From: Pseudeuparius sepicola
Lineage: Eukaryota > Arthropoda > Insecta > Coleoptera > Anthribidae
Assembly: GCA_963920635.1 (NCBI GenBank)
Contig: OY987299.1
Span: 24,816,901-24,880,900 of the forward strand
Direction of reading: 5' to 3'
Length of the DNA stretch: 64,000 bases
The translations under genes and the position numbers were made by a program. The notes under the pieces were generated by a model. It was given only the letters and a program-made list of their open reading frames with translations, had not been told where the DNA came from and did no database searches. Each line of letters begins with the position of its first letter. Position 1 is the stretch's first letter. Positions 23,640 to 34,969 of this stretch are shown here, one piece after another.

Positions 23640-24400
23640 TTCACTTTGTCACCTATACGATTTGAGATTTTGTGGCCATTAAAACCGCCCTGCCTCGCTC
23701 TTTTTCTTGTCAGATGCCGCGCCGGACGCAGTGTACCGATTCAATTTCCCGTCCCGTCGGCGCTGTCCTCCCAGGTCCGTATCGGTGGCGTCGCGGGCGC
23801 CTCGAACCGCCCTTCGGAAGTGGGGCGGCGCGCCCTCGGCCCTCGGGGGCGCCGCGCCGAGGTGCGGCCCGGCGCGCCCTGCCCCGTTACCGGCCGGGAA
23901 AAATGGCGGCCGTCAGGCGATGTCGCGTGCCGCCCCCGGCCGTCGCCCTAATTAAAATATATCATCCGGGGGCCGCTGGGGCGTCGGGGCGCGGCACCGA
24001 CGCCGGCCGACCCGCTCCCTCCCGGGGGTACACGTTGAATTCGTTAATGGTGTTGTATTTTGCTCCCGAATGGGAAATAGATTCCCGCTTCCGAAAATTA
24101 CAGCCCCTATAATAGTGACATTCACATGAGAAAAAGCGCAACAAACATTAGACGCGGTTCCGCGTGCGGATAACCGCACGGCATCTCTTTTACAGAGTTT
24201 GCACACGACGCGGATGCGGCACGGTTTGCCTTAGTTGTTATACTCGCGCGGAACCACGTGATGCTAAATTGTATCGTTTAATGAATGGTATGCTTGCACA
24301 CGGACGCGGCACGGCTAAAAAACGTTGCGGCAGCCGGCGGCCGCGGACCCATGCGGTTTCAGTAGTTTCAGGGTTGCCAAGCAGACCACCGACCGAAAGT
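23640..24400. promoter_or_regulatory. CpG-rich island with a perfect YY1/Pho motif
   Basis: The most GC- and CpG-dense part of the window, especially 23700-24010. AAAAATGGCGGCC at 23899-23911 matches the YY1/Pho consensus. Long frames on all strands here (up to 146 codons) reflect low stop density; they are Ala/Arg/Pro/Gly-rich and lack domains. It could be a promoter, a Polycomb-type response element, or an unmethylated island. No TATA box plus gene start could be tied to it. Confidence 0.35.
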
Positions 24401-26235
24401 AGGTAATTAAAAAATTTTGTTTGGTCTTCACGTAAGTTGTCATGTAATGTGTAAAAGGCTCCTTCCACATGTCTCACCCTTAAGAGAGGATGAACCCGAT
24501 GTCTTCTATTTGACGCTAATAAACGTATCTTTCTTCTTAAATACGCTAAAGTTAGTAGAAGTACAGTCTCTCCATCTTCCATCACTAACCAGCCCCCGAC
24601 AAGAAATGACAACATTATACCTGAGCATTAGCTACTGAATCGGATAGATTCGGAAACGAGATGGTAAATTTCTTAATTGGATGTCCGGTATCAAAAAGAA
24701 CCTCGAAAATCCGATATCTAATCGATAACGCGACGGCTGTAGAATAAACGAAACCCACTGAAAATCCTCTGAACGTACTCTTGGAAATTGCGTGTTTTTT
24801 CTTATTTCTCGATTTTTCGGGGGCCCGGGAAGCATCATAACCGCACCCGAAGACTCCGGAGAAGCTTAAAAAATTCAAATAAATCAAAGTTTTGGTTCGC
24901 GGTTAAGATAAAGAAGTGTAATAAACCCATGTAAAAAAACCACCACGAGATTCTTCTATAATAACACATTCATACGTAGATATACCTTATTTAACTAATA
25001 CCACTTTGACAATCAAGGAAACCGCGTAATTTCACGTTACGTGAATCTCAACAGACCAAAGAGTGCAAAACTTTAAATCCACATATAAACAAGAAGAACA
25101 AAAGTAACCCTGTAGCAACACTCGTGCATATAGAAAATCTGTAACATCAATGTTTAACCGGGATTTGTTTGCAAACTTCATACAATCTCTGCTAGATCGT
25201 AAAGCCCCATTATCGTGCTTTCTAACAAGACCAGAACGGAAAAAACTGCTAAAAAATGAAACCCTATACATAGTAGAGTGTATACTTAGAAAAACACCAC
25301 TGCCTTTATTTGGAGAAACTAAATCTTGCTAGTGTTATATTATTTTATTCCTTTGAAATATTTATTGTCCCGGAGTAGCTGTATTCAGTAAGCAAATTTG
25401 CTGTATAAATTTGAACGATACAGTGTATTAATTTAGATGGCGTATTCCTTTCGCTATTATATACTTCACTGATAACCTATGGAGTCAACTTAAATTACGC
25501 AAGGCGAAATTGCTGATTTTTTTGCACTTGTTAATAACTAATGATCCTTTCCCATTTCTCTTCCTATATATAGAAAGTAGCCATGCATGCACATTTCCGA
25601 ACAACCGAGTTGATCCTTTTATTACCCACAGGGTTATTATTTTTACCGTGGTTTAGTTCTATACCACCGAGTCTAGCGGTAGTTTTAAAATTATTGGTAG
25701 TGCTTAGCTTATGGGTTAATGCCAACAGAGGGCCTTAACTAGAACCAACCTTTGGAGAAAATACAATCATTCACTAAGTGAGATGCTTTCAAACGCATTG
25801 TAGATGTTGAACTGCGATATACAATTACTTGGCAAGTTATAGATATATCTTAAACCAGGAATTTCCGCGAACTATCTATACACCCAAATCAAATTCCCTA
25901 AACTCGGAGATGTTGTTTTGCGCCCTTCTCGTGCTCGTGCCCAACCAATTTTCGACTGCCAATTTCCAATCCATCGAACCCCTTTGTATATGCCTCCACC
26001 CCATAACTGTATAATACTACCACATCACAGGAGAATTATCTTCAGAGCAACGTTAATAATTCACTCCAAATTTACCCCCTGAATGGAATTTGGTACCCCT
26101 TTATACAAGTGTGTGTTCGGATTCGGAGGGGCTCTCTAAAACAACAGGAAGCATAGAATTATAATTATGCCTAAGTAAACATAGCCGTTGATTTTTGAGG
26201 TCTGAATTTATTAATTTGGTGCACATCGCAGGGTA
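24401..26235. other. Unassigned sequence
   Basis: Mixed composition with several short frames (24238-24615 minus, 25150-25332 plus and others) that show no family motif and no clear exon boundaries. No transposon ends seen. Confidence 0.3.
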
Positions 26236-26239
26236 GAGA

Positions 26240-26446
26240 TTCTGTTCAATATCTTATGAACTGTGATCTTAAACTACGATAATCGCAAGGCATTACTAGT
26301 AAGACTAAAAATATTCGGGATATTGCTGTGCGCATTAGTTACAAAGGTATATGATGTCGAATACCTTTAGTTTTGTTAGTAATGCCTCGCGTTATCGTCG
26401 TTTTGGTAAATTACTCGGTCAAGGTCACAGCTCATAAAATGTTGTA
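26240..26446. repeat. Imperfect palindrome, about 205 bp
   Basis: The left arm (…ACGATAATCGCAAGGCATTAC…) pairs with the right arm (…GTAATGCCTCGCGTTATCGT…), with the unpaired centre near 26310-26370. A short foldback element is likely. Confidence 0.5.
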
Positions 26447-26464
26447 CGGAGTTGCAATGGTGCT

Positions 26465-27650
26465 GCTTAATATAATAGTAGGGTAGCTCACGATGCTAAA
26501 TGGGTATTTACTCGAGCGTCGTGGGGACCTATTGGATTTTGAAGATTAGATGGTAGAAAGAAAAAAGGTTATGGGGGGGGCGTCGACAGGCTTTCACCAT
26601 TTTGAAATACTCGAGCGCGTCAGATTTTCATATAGACGGTTCAGCTTGATGTCCTGGTCGTACTGATCCATAATCTGACCATTATTTGGAGGGAATTTCT
26701 TAATCTGACGGTTTTCAGAAAAATATGTTGTCTGTGAAAAATTAAGGAATTTTTGTCTATAAACATGCTGTTAATAATTTATTTTCTACATTACAGGGTG
26801 TTGAACGTGGACGTTTCAAATATTGTATTACCTATATTTCTTAAACTAAACAAAATTTGACGTCTAAAATAAAACTTATAGATAAAAAGCAGGTCTATCC
26901 AAATATCAAACAAAAAATGCACGTTCGTTACAAAAAAAATTCGAAGGGCGCCGCGACGCAGAGCGTCGTTTGTCAAATATTCTCAATTTTATCTTAATTT
27001 AGTCTTCGTTTGGTCCCATTCAGACTCCGGAAGCAGATATATTTTTCTCTTTTCGTTTGCCCACAATAGGCCAGGGACATCGAGTTTGAATAACCCTGTA
27101 CATATAATACCATGAGGCTGTGATCAGCTGTGATGGCTGGCGAGTGGAGAATACATGCTTCACTGCAGCTAGCTATGCACGCGCTAAACTTTATCAACGA
27201 TTTTTGTTACTTCGGCGTGTGGAAATCGGCAGATTATATTTTTCCCGTTATCCTTGAATTATTTCCTTCAAAGTAAAACAATATTCGACCGCGCCCGAGA
27301 AAGTCGAGGTAACGTTTTTTTTTGCAAGTTTGTGACCCTCCCACCCCCTTACGTCACGCTCAAATCGTCAGATTATTGAAATGCACAATTTTCAGCATGT
27401 AATTAACCCATCATATCTTAATCTGACGCGCTCGAGTATAATATACTCGATAGGTGGATATTATCCACCTATCGATTTTTTTTTTACTATTTTGATCGGC
27501 TGCCCTACACGCGCGGCCCTGTATAGAGGGCTTATAATATGTGGAGGTACTCAACAGGGTGCAAGGTATCCCCCCATATGTTAATCTGTCGCGCTTCAGT
27601 AAATCCCAATTTCCCCTCTTGGGCTATAATATATAAATTATTATATTAGC
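26465..27650. mobile_element. Palindromic element with repeated AATCTGAC motifs
   Basis: Degenerate inverted ends: GCTTAATATAATA with GGGTATTTACTCGAGCG on the left, and the complement of GCTAATATAATA with GGGATTTACTGAAGCG on the right. Just inside, ATACTCGAGCGCGTCAGATT (26607-26626) is perfectly inverted at 27420-27439. AATCTGAC or close variants recur near 26664, 26701, 27368, 27420 and 27581. A mariner-type MITE is nested at 26794-27098. No transposase. Class unknown and target duplication not seen. Confidence 0.45.
26794..27098. mobile_element. Nested mariner-like MITE
   Basis: 305 bp bounded by CAGGGTGTTGAAC and the complement of CAGGGTTATTCAAAC, with TA on both sides (26792-26793 and 27099-27100). 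The right end shares its sequence with the right end of the element at 28141-29303 (the CTGGGACGTCGAGTTT type). Confidence 0.5.
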
Positions 27651-28138
27651 TTTTTTTAATATAAAGCTCCTTTTCGTGTTTTTGAAGCAAAACAGTTAAT
27701 TATTTTTAAAATACTACAAATAATAATTTTATGAAAATATATTCCATTAGCAACGGATTTATAAAGTTGCATTATTTGAAATCCTACCAAATTACGAGCA
27801 TTTTACCGTTTCGTGTGTTTTCAAATTTAACTGCTTACCACTCGCGACGAAAAAATGAAAGCACTCTTTCAGACTGAGTTGCATTTGCATTTTTAGTTTT
27901 ATTCCCGCTTTACGTATTCAGACCGGAGTAAATAAAAACACAAAACATTAACGGAATGACGCGATAAGAAGGAATTCGCGTGCGAAATCGCTTCGCCTAG
28001 GTATCACAAAAATTATCTCCAACGCTTTTCTGTAATGAAGTTGGGCGACAATATGTATAGTCCAAGTGTTATATTGGCTGGTTCAAATAGGTGGGCAAAG
28101 GTGCTAGCCAAATTGATTTTTTCGTTTGAAATAATTAT
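27651..28138. other. Unassigned AT-rich sequence
   Basis: No gene, repeat boundary or RNA feature recognised. Confidence 0.3.
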
Positions 28139-28140
28139 TA

Positions 28141-29303
28141 CAGGGTTATTACTCGGCAATGTATTTTGCATGATTTATGATAGTTTTAAAGTGGACCCAA
28201 ATGTAATGAAATAATAATATATTTTTTCTTGAAATCGGCAGTAAAGTGTCCCAAAATCGTCATTAAAAGCACAGAAATCGTACAATAATGTAGCCCATTA
28301 TTGTACGATTTTTTCAAGTAGGCCTTGGCGAGATGTAAACATCAAACGTGAGGCGCGGAGAAATCGCCCGTCACAAGTGACCAAATATTCAAAACCCGGC
28401 CGATAAAGGCCCATTTAACTTTTCGTAGACATTGCGAAATTGTTTCCTATAGAAGGGCAATCCTTCAGTATACATATTTTAGTAAATTTGAATATCAATA
28501 GGTTTGTTGTGTAGGCTGCACAAGAAGCAGCAGTTTGGTTTTTCTGTCAGAAGGTGCCGTGTCTCATCATACTTGACCTAGGTAGAGCGATCGTCAAAGT
28601 CAAGCAACGCCGCGCGTAGTCGGTTCATGGACGGGTGATCCCTTATTATTTTCTTGCCTAATAAAATTTTTTTTTCGATTTCAAAAAAATATAATATGTA
28701 CCTCGGCACTGAAGTTCTTTTTATGACTCATGTGGTTTATTTGCCTCGGCCAGAGGCCTCAGCAACTAAACTCCACATGAGTCATAAAAAGTTTAACTTC
28801 AGTGCCTTGGTACATAAATAACTATTATTAAAGATATTATCAACTTTTGTCGAGAACAAATTAATATGTGATGAAGCCATCTAAATGTCAAGTGAAAAGA
28901 AGGAAGGACAAGAAGGGGAAACCGGAAAATATTAAAAGCTCTAGAGGAGCTTGTATCTGCTTTGAATAATTTTTATGATCTTGCTTTCCAGAAACCTCTG
29001 GACCAATTTTGATATAACTTGATTTGTTTGATTTGGATGTTTAATATGTCTTCCTTTTCCTACAGTTGTTGTGAATGATAAGGACTTTCAACATATATAG
29101 AGAAAAATGGTATGTTTCTGGGGGAAAATATCGATGACGTCACAGCGGCCATTTTTCCAAACATGAAAAACGCAAATTTTCAGTCATATTGGACCTTAGT
29201 ATGTTTTATTTTCATTTAAGAATCCCCCCCCCCCGTTCGAAATTTTATTTTCAGTTTTCTTGTTTCCGCAGTAAGCCTGGGACGTCGAGTTTCGCTCACC
29301 CTG
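28141..29303. mobile_element. Probable mariner-like non-autonomous element
   Basis: The left end CAGGGTTATTACTCGG and the right end (complement CAGGGTGAGCGAAACTCG) are each flanked by TA (28139-28140 and 29304-29305). They resemble the end of the MITE at 26794-27098. Inside are a hairpin with a stem of about 16 bp at about 28275-28312, built on AAATCGTACAATAATG, and a palindrome at 28693-28815. No transposase frame. The pairing of ends is imperfect, so the element could be two partial ones. Confidence 0.4.
28693..28815. repeat. Palindrome, arms about 45 bp
   Basis: TTTTTATGACTCATGTGG on the left is exactly inverted on the right (CCACATGAGTCATAAAAA), and the outer TATGTACC and CACTGAAGTT blocks pair too. 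The central loop of about 35 bp contains CTCGGCCAGAGG. Confidence 0.75.
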
Positions 29304-29309
29304 TACACT

Positions 29310-31200
29310 GTCTGCTTTTTGTTACCCTTTCAATAATAAATTTCATGTGAAAGAAAACATTTTATAATATTGAAACAGCAATTTCCGAGCTCCAATAATG
29401 TTTTTATTTTAAAAACAATTCCATCTGGTGTCACGTTTAAGTTTTGTATACAAAATTGTGATGAGCGAGTTTCATTTAGATACCTTCTAATTTGAGAAAA
29501 TTTAAATACATATTGAATTCTAGTAAAAAGGCTTTCAAAATCGTTCATCTAGTAATGAATGGAGGAGGGACATAACTGCTTTTTCTCATTGTTCGAAATG
29601 ATATACATGTGATCGCTCAATAAATAAATAAGTTTTGTTGCCTTCCAACCCTCAATAAGATATATTTAAGCAATTCGCGTCTAAGTTGTAAATTAATTTC
29701 AGTACATATAAGTGGTATATTGTTGATGAAAACTGCCGAGACCGCATTTGCTTTTGGAGATTAGAAAGCTATTAAAACTTTATACTCTATTGCTTTGATC
29801 TTTTGTATGCTCGATGATTTATACGTTCTTCATAAAGAACAGTTGAATAAGTATGCCCCTATTATAAAGTGAAATTTACGGATAAATTGATTCGTTTGAG
29901 GACAGTATACTGTAAAATGCTATGCAAATTGAATTGCCACAAAAATTTAACGCACAATGAAATTTTTTTCCACTTGCGGTGATATTATGTTTTTCTGTCG
30001 TTTCTATTGTTTGCTTTGACATTTCCTGATTATGACTGACAAAAGTTTCCTTAATTTAGTTTTTTATCTGAAATATTGGTTTTTGGAATTTTTAATTGTA
30101 TATGTACGCACCCGGGCATCGTTATTCCTCCATTTTATTTATGAAAATAATAAGTATGTATAAGTACAAGATCCTTTCTTGAGTCTTGTTTTAATCAAAA
30201 CCTGAATTACTCTGGTTTACTTGAATGACCCTTCATTTTAGCCCCGAAACAAGCGGATATGATTTTAACAGTTGGGTGTTTTCAAAACTTTTCCATATTC
30301 AGTTCCGTTGTCTTTTTATAAGATAACGAAATGACCTTTTGAGCTGACAACTATGGTGTGTCATGTCGATGTTCATAACAGGGGAACTTTTCGTGTGTAT
30401 GTACACTTTGGCTCATGGCAAGCGACCAGGAACGGGAACGTCAGCGTTGCGTGTGAAAACCATATATTTTTATGTGGTCTATCCACTTACGTTTAAAGAC
30501 TTCTATTATCCTTCCATCCAGACGTATTCATAGGGGTTCGTGGTTTGCTCCCGCCTTTATTACACTTATTTCTTTTTCGGCATTTTGCAACTAAGAACTT
30601 AACGACGGAATGGCAGATTTCTTTTTGATTTATGGACGGAATTACGGCCGGAATGAAACTGCATGTTTAGACTATTACGGGTGGTATTTAGGACTTGAAA
30701 GATACTTAAATTCTTTTATGGGTACAAAATGTGTCAGTTGTTGAGAATCGTAAAAAAAGCGAAAATTAGATTGAGTATACAAGGTGCTTTCAAAATGGTT
30801 CTTACGGTTATCACTCATCATTAAAAATATACAGTGTGTCTGGCGGTTGAGCGCTCGAGGTGTAAATGATAAAAAAATAAGTCGAGTTGAAAGTTGATGA
30901 AATTCTGGGGATCCGAACCGCTTGTTCTTAAACTAAGCTGCGAAAATGACTTTAAATAAATTAATATACAGGGTGCATTTGCGGCGAAAAAAGAAAAAAA
31001 AGTCAGGAGTAAACTACTTTTAATTTTAAAAATACGGGAAAAGTTGCTGTTCAGATTTTCTATATGCCGAAATTCAAAGTTTGGGGGAGATCAGTCTACT
31101 TTGATTTTGATTGTTAATTGTGTGCAGTGTGTTCGAACTGAACCAACACTATATTAAAGACCTGTGATAGCGCTGTTTGAACCGATGGCCACTATCTCCA
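29310..31200. other. Unassigned sequence with two unpaired mariner-type termini
   Basis: No gene seen. TACAGTGTGTCTGGCGGTTG near 30829 and TACAGGGTGCATTTGCGG near 30962 look like Tc1/mariner ends without partners. The first resembles an end at about 62225-62240 in opposite orientation, indicating a shared family. Confidence 0.35.
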
Positions 31201-31213
31201 CACAACCTGGTAT

Positions 31214-32219
31214 TAGAGCTGGGCAGTAATGATTACATGTCGTAATCATTACAGTAATTAATTACTTTTTTTCGAAAAGGAATTGTAATTGAATTACGCT
31301 ATTCGAAAATGTAATGGTAATGGGTATTTAGTATTGCAACCCTAAGTAATTGGTGCATTACTTTTTAAAAGGAATCATTACAAAAATTTCTTTACTTCAT
31401 TTCTAATTATAGTAATCATTACAAAAATGAATTACATTACTTTTAAAGTAATAATTACTTTCTGTACTGATTCCTTTATGGTTTCTAAAATTCCGGTTGC
31501 GAAGACCTAAAATATTGAGACAGAATGCAATAGGAGGAACTCCCTTAGTGACAATCTTTTCCAAAAACTTGTTTACTTAAAAGGTAATGTTTATGGGGAT
31601 TAAAAAGTACTTTTTTAGTCACTTTGTATAATAACTGAACTACTATAGTGAGTTCAAATCCCAGGCGAACTAAATGTAAACACAATCACGCGCTGTTGCC
31701 GCTGTTCACGTGATTGACAGAAAGTGGCATGTCCAGAATATTTTCTTAAAATTTGTCACACGTCACAACCAAGTAAGAACCGTGCTTTTCATCTGTAAAC
31801 GATTATCACGCGTCTGCCGGTTTTTGCTTTAGTTCGCCTTGGATTTGAACGCATTTTAGTAGGTATTAGTATCACTATTAGATATATTTGTTTACTTTTT
31901 TACTGAGATTAGTGAGATTTTAAGTTCCTATGTTTTTGTGATAAAAATTATTATTTTGTTATTATAGCTGTTTTTGTTTTGCACATTTAAATAAATATTT
32001 TAAAACACATATTGTGTACCTATTTAGTTGTTTTATTTGTATTTACCAATAATAAAATGTAATTAAGAAAGGAATTAGAAATTCCTTTTTCTGCAAACAA
32101 AAGTAATGTGTAATCTAATTACATTTTTGTAAAAAGGAATTATTCCTTTTGTAATTTCATTACATTTTTCTCAAATGTAATGGGTAATGTAATGATTACT
32201 TTAATTTGGCCCAGCTCTG
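31214..32219. mobile_element. Non-autonomous hAT element, 1.0 kb
   Basis: The left end is TAGAGCTGGGCA and the right end complement is CAGAGCTGGGCC, with an exact 8-bp duplication CCTGGTAT (31206-31213 and 32220-32227). The first base of the left end appears mutated from C to T. Both subterminal regions (31225-31460 and 32085-32205) are packed with GTAATCATTAC-like repeats in both orientations. No transposase frame. A smaller palindrome is nested near 31648-31855. Confidence 0.85.
31648..31855. repeat. Palindromic insert inside the hAT element
   Basis: GTTCAAATCCCAGGCGAACT at the left is inverted at the right as AGTTCGCCTTGGATTTGAAC (one mismatch). TCACGCG is shared between the arms. Probably a separate foldback MITE of about 200 bp. 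Confidence 0.6.
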
Positions 32220-32229
32220 CCTGGTATCT

Positions 32230-34395
32230 GGTACCTGTTGTGAAGTGAAGTCCATTGCTAGTTCTAGTTCCAAAATATAATATCTAGAATTCTCGCTTCT
32301 TCAACTGATTAGCCCGCAAGTCCAAAATAGTGGCGCCACTGGAGATCACCAACAACAATGAAATGATGTCATGCTCGGGTCTAATATAATGTTAGTCCAG
32401 GTTCAAGAAATAAATGTTAAATGTATAAATTACTGTTGTTAGATTGTTGAATTTATTTTTATACGAGAAATATTAATAACGTGAATAGAACGTAACAATT
32501 ATCACAAAGAAATTGACCTTGGGCGGACCACTGTTGCGCTTTTTTCTCCTGGTGTTTTTTAGGTAATATAATATGGAAAGACAGTCTCGCAAAACTTCTT
32601 AATAGACGTTTACGAGAGCGCTATAAAGACATAAAGAAAAGAAATTAAATTCACCTTTGTACATTGAGTCAATTTTTTTCTGTAATATATTTTCGAATTT
32701 TAAATTTAGATTTTGTTTAGTAATTTGTCTAGTGCGTAACGTTAGTCTGGTTCTAGTATGAAGTGTCTAGGTCTTTTGTGTGGTAGTTTAGAGTCTATAA
32801 CGTGTCTCAGTGTATCTGTCAGTAGGTTATACCTACATTTTTGGGCTTGACCCTTGATGTATTCCCTGATTGTCGAAATATTTGCGTATCTATGGATAGT
32901 ATCGTTTGAAATATACCTACCAGTTATCCCCAAGGACAAGCTTCGAGCAATAATTGTTTTGAACAACCTGTATTTTATACATTGTGTAGGTATTCTACCA
33001 TCAGTGCGCACCACACATGCATATACCATTATTGGTCTGATAATATATAAACCAGGAGTATATTTTGTGAGTTTAAATGAGAATGCAGCATGGCTGCACG
33101 CTCTTTGGCAACCCTGCTATTTATATGTGGGATCCAAGGTCAATTTGACGATTTGAAGGGAGGGGGGGGGGGGGGGTGAGAGGTAAGGGGACGAAAGAAT
33201 TTAAGTTGGTAGCATTTTCACAAAACGTCTGAAAGATTTCCATCGACCACGGCGCTGAATATTTGGACGTTATAAACAAAAATACTTATTTATTAAATTT
33301 TATAATAAGTAATATTGCAGCTAGAAAAATATTCTTGAAACAATTATACGCTTTATTATTAATGAATAATATAACAAATAGTCAAATTAAAAACATGAAT
33401 ATTATATGTAATATCATTTTAGTTTTTAGATTTAAAACGCATACAATTTGTAAAACCAAACATCAGTATATTTGCTCTTATAATACAGCCGATATTTTAA
33501 AAATATTTTACTTCGTAAAATATATTATTGCTGTGCCAAATAGTATTAAATTTCCTAATACGTATTATTATTTTTATTTTAGCTTTCCGTTGGATATTAA
33601 TCGATTTAACCCGTTTTAACAACACCTTAGTTTGAGACCAAGCAGGTGCGATCCCCAGAATATTCTCTAATTATTTCTATCGTTTAAACCTCTTGTGCTC
33701 CCAATCGCTGGACACACTTGTGTATATGTTAAAATTTGGTTAAACACCATATATGCCTTTCTTGCTCCATGAACACATCTAAGCTCGCCTGCTTTTCGTG
33801 GAAGGTTCTGGAAACTTTTCTAACCACATAAGCTGTATTAAAACTCTACTTTGCGTCACTAAACTTTACTTCTTCATCAAAGCGAGAAACTCGGGGAAGT
33901 TTCGATTTTCTTTTAAAGTATGTATTTAATGGTAATTGCCTTGCTTTAATATTCAATAAAATTACATTCATCGGGTCTTATCGAAAAATATGATTTCGCT
34001 TTCCCCCGTTTATATTCGCCGGTAAAAATTATTGCAATACTTTTGAAGTGCACCTTAAACCGTATCTTTTAACGGTTACGACGAAAGCACGAATTTCAAC
34101 CTTTTTTTTACTGTCGCTGGTTTACATCCCTCTTTTGTTTTACGATCAATTTTTTTTACATAAAGCATAAAACGCCCAGGCGGCGTGTGACTTCTACCGG
34201 AACAACATAGACGGTGTTCCAACGCAAACAGGTCATCAGAGCATAAAATCACTTCTAGCTTAGGCAGTAGCATATTGTCATAAAATCTATATTCTTAAAA
34301 GATTGAAAGCTTTATAGATAAATTTAAAGAAGTTCCTAATAGCTAAATTTTGATCGATGTATATCGTTGAGAGAACACGAAATATTTATGTTGTA
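32230..34395. other. Unassigned sequence
   Basis: No gene. It contains a poly-G run at about 33163-33177 and a TTGGCAACCCTG string near 33105 that resembles a hAT end but has no partner. The 95-118 codon frames (32742-33029, 32854-33156, 33263-33619) overlap each other or are AT-driven and show no domain. Confidence 0.3.
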
Positions 34396-34407
34396 GACTG
34401 ACTATAC

Positions 34408-34959
34408 CTAGAGATGGGTTTGTACCGGGTACATTCGTTTGCTCCTTGGAAACATTCATATGTACCCTGAATGTACCGGGTGCATTGCTTTTTTGCAGTT
34501 TTGAATTTGTCATGAAAAGTCCTTTTTGGCCTCGTTTTTGGCAATACCAAATAAGTGATATTTGAATGGAATTAACTAGAAACTTAGAATGAAAATACAG
34601 TTTCAAGCATTTTTGGTCTTTTATTCATAAAAATAAATATGTTGATTGTTGCTCTTTGCTTTGCTACATAACGTGTAATAAAATATTTAAAAATAAAATA
34701 AAACAAAATAAAAATACATTCTAGGTACATCATGAAGCAGAAAACAGTCTTCTTACCAAGCAAGTTCTTTGTGTTGTAAGTCTAAGTCACAGCTTTTTAA
34801 TCACAAAATTATCGAGAAATAAAATGCTTTGCAAAAACCTATAATGGCGCCAAATTTGAAATTTTATAAGTACCCGGTGCAAACCGTTATGCACCCTGGG
34901 TATGTACCCATTTGGGAACATTCATATGTTCCTAGGTGCATTCGCCTGCCCATCTCTAG
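34408..34959. mobile_element. hAT-like MITE
   Basis: CTAGAGATGGG at the left is exactly inverted at the right. GTACC-rich subterminal blocks (GTACCGGGT, ATTCATATGT) occur near both ends in inverted order. The flanks share only part of an 8-bp site (GACTATAC against GTTTATAC, alignment shifted by one), so the target duplication is eroded or misplaced. Confidence 0.55.
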
Positions 34960-34969
34960 TTTATACTTA

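Noticed and set aside
23646..24615. Several long frames over the CpG-rich island
   Set aside because: Overlapping frames on both strands, biased to Ala/Arg/Pro/Gly, with no domain; explained by low stop density.
33100..33117. hAT end TTGGCAACCCTG
   Set aside because: No inverted partner or 8-bp duplication was found, and the string is short enough to occur by chance.
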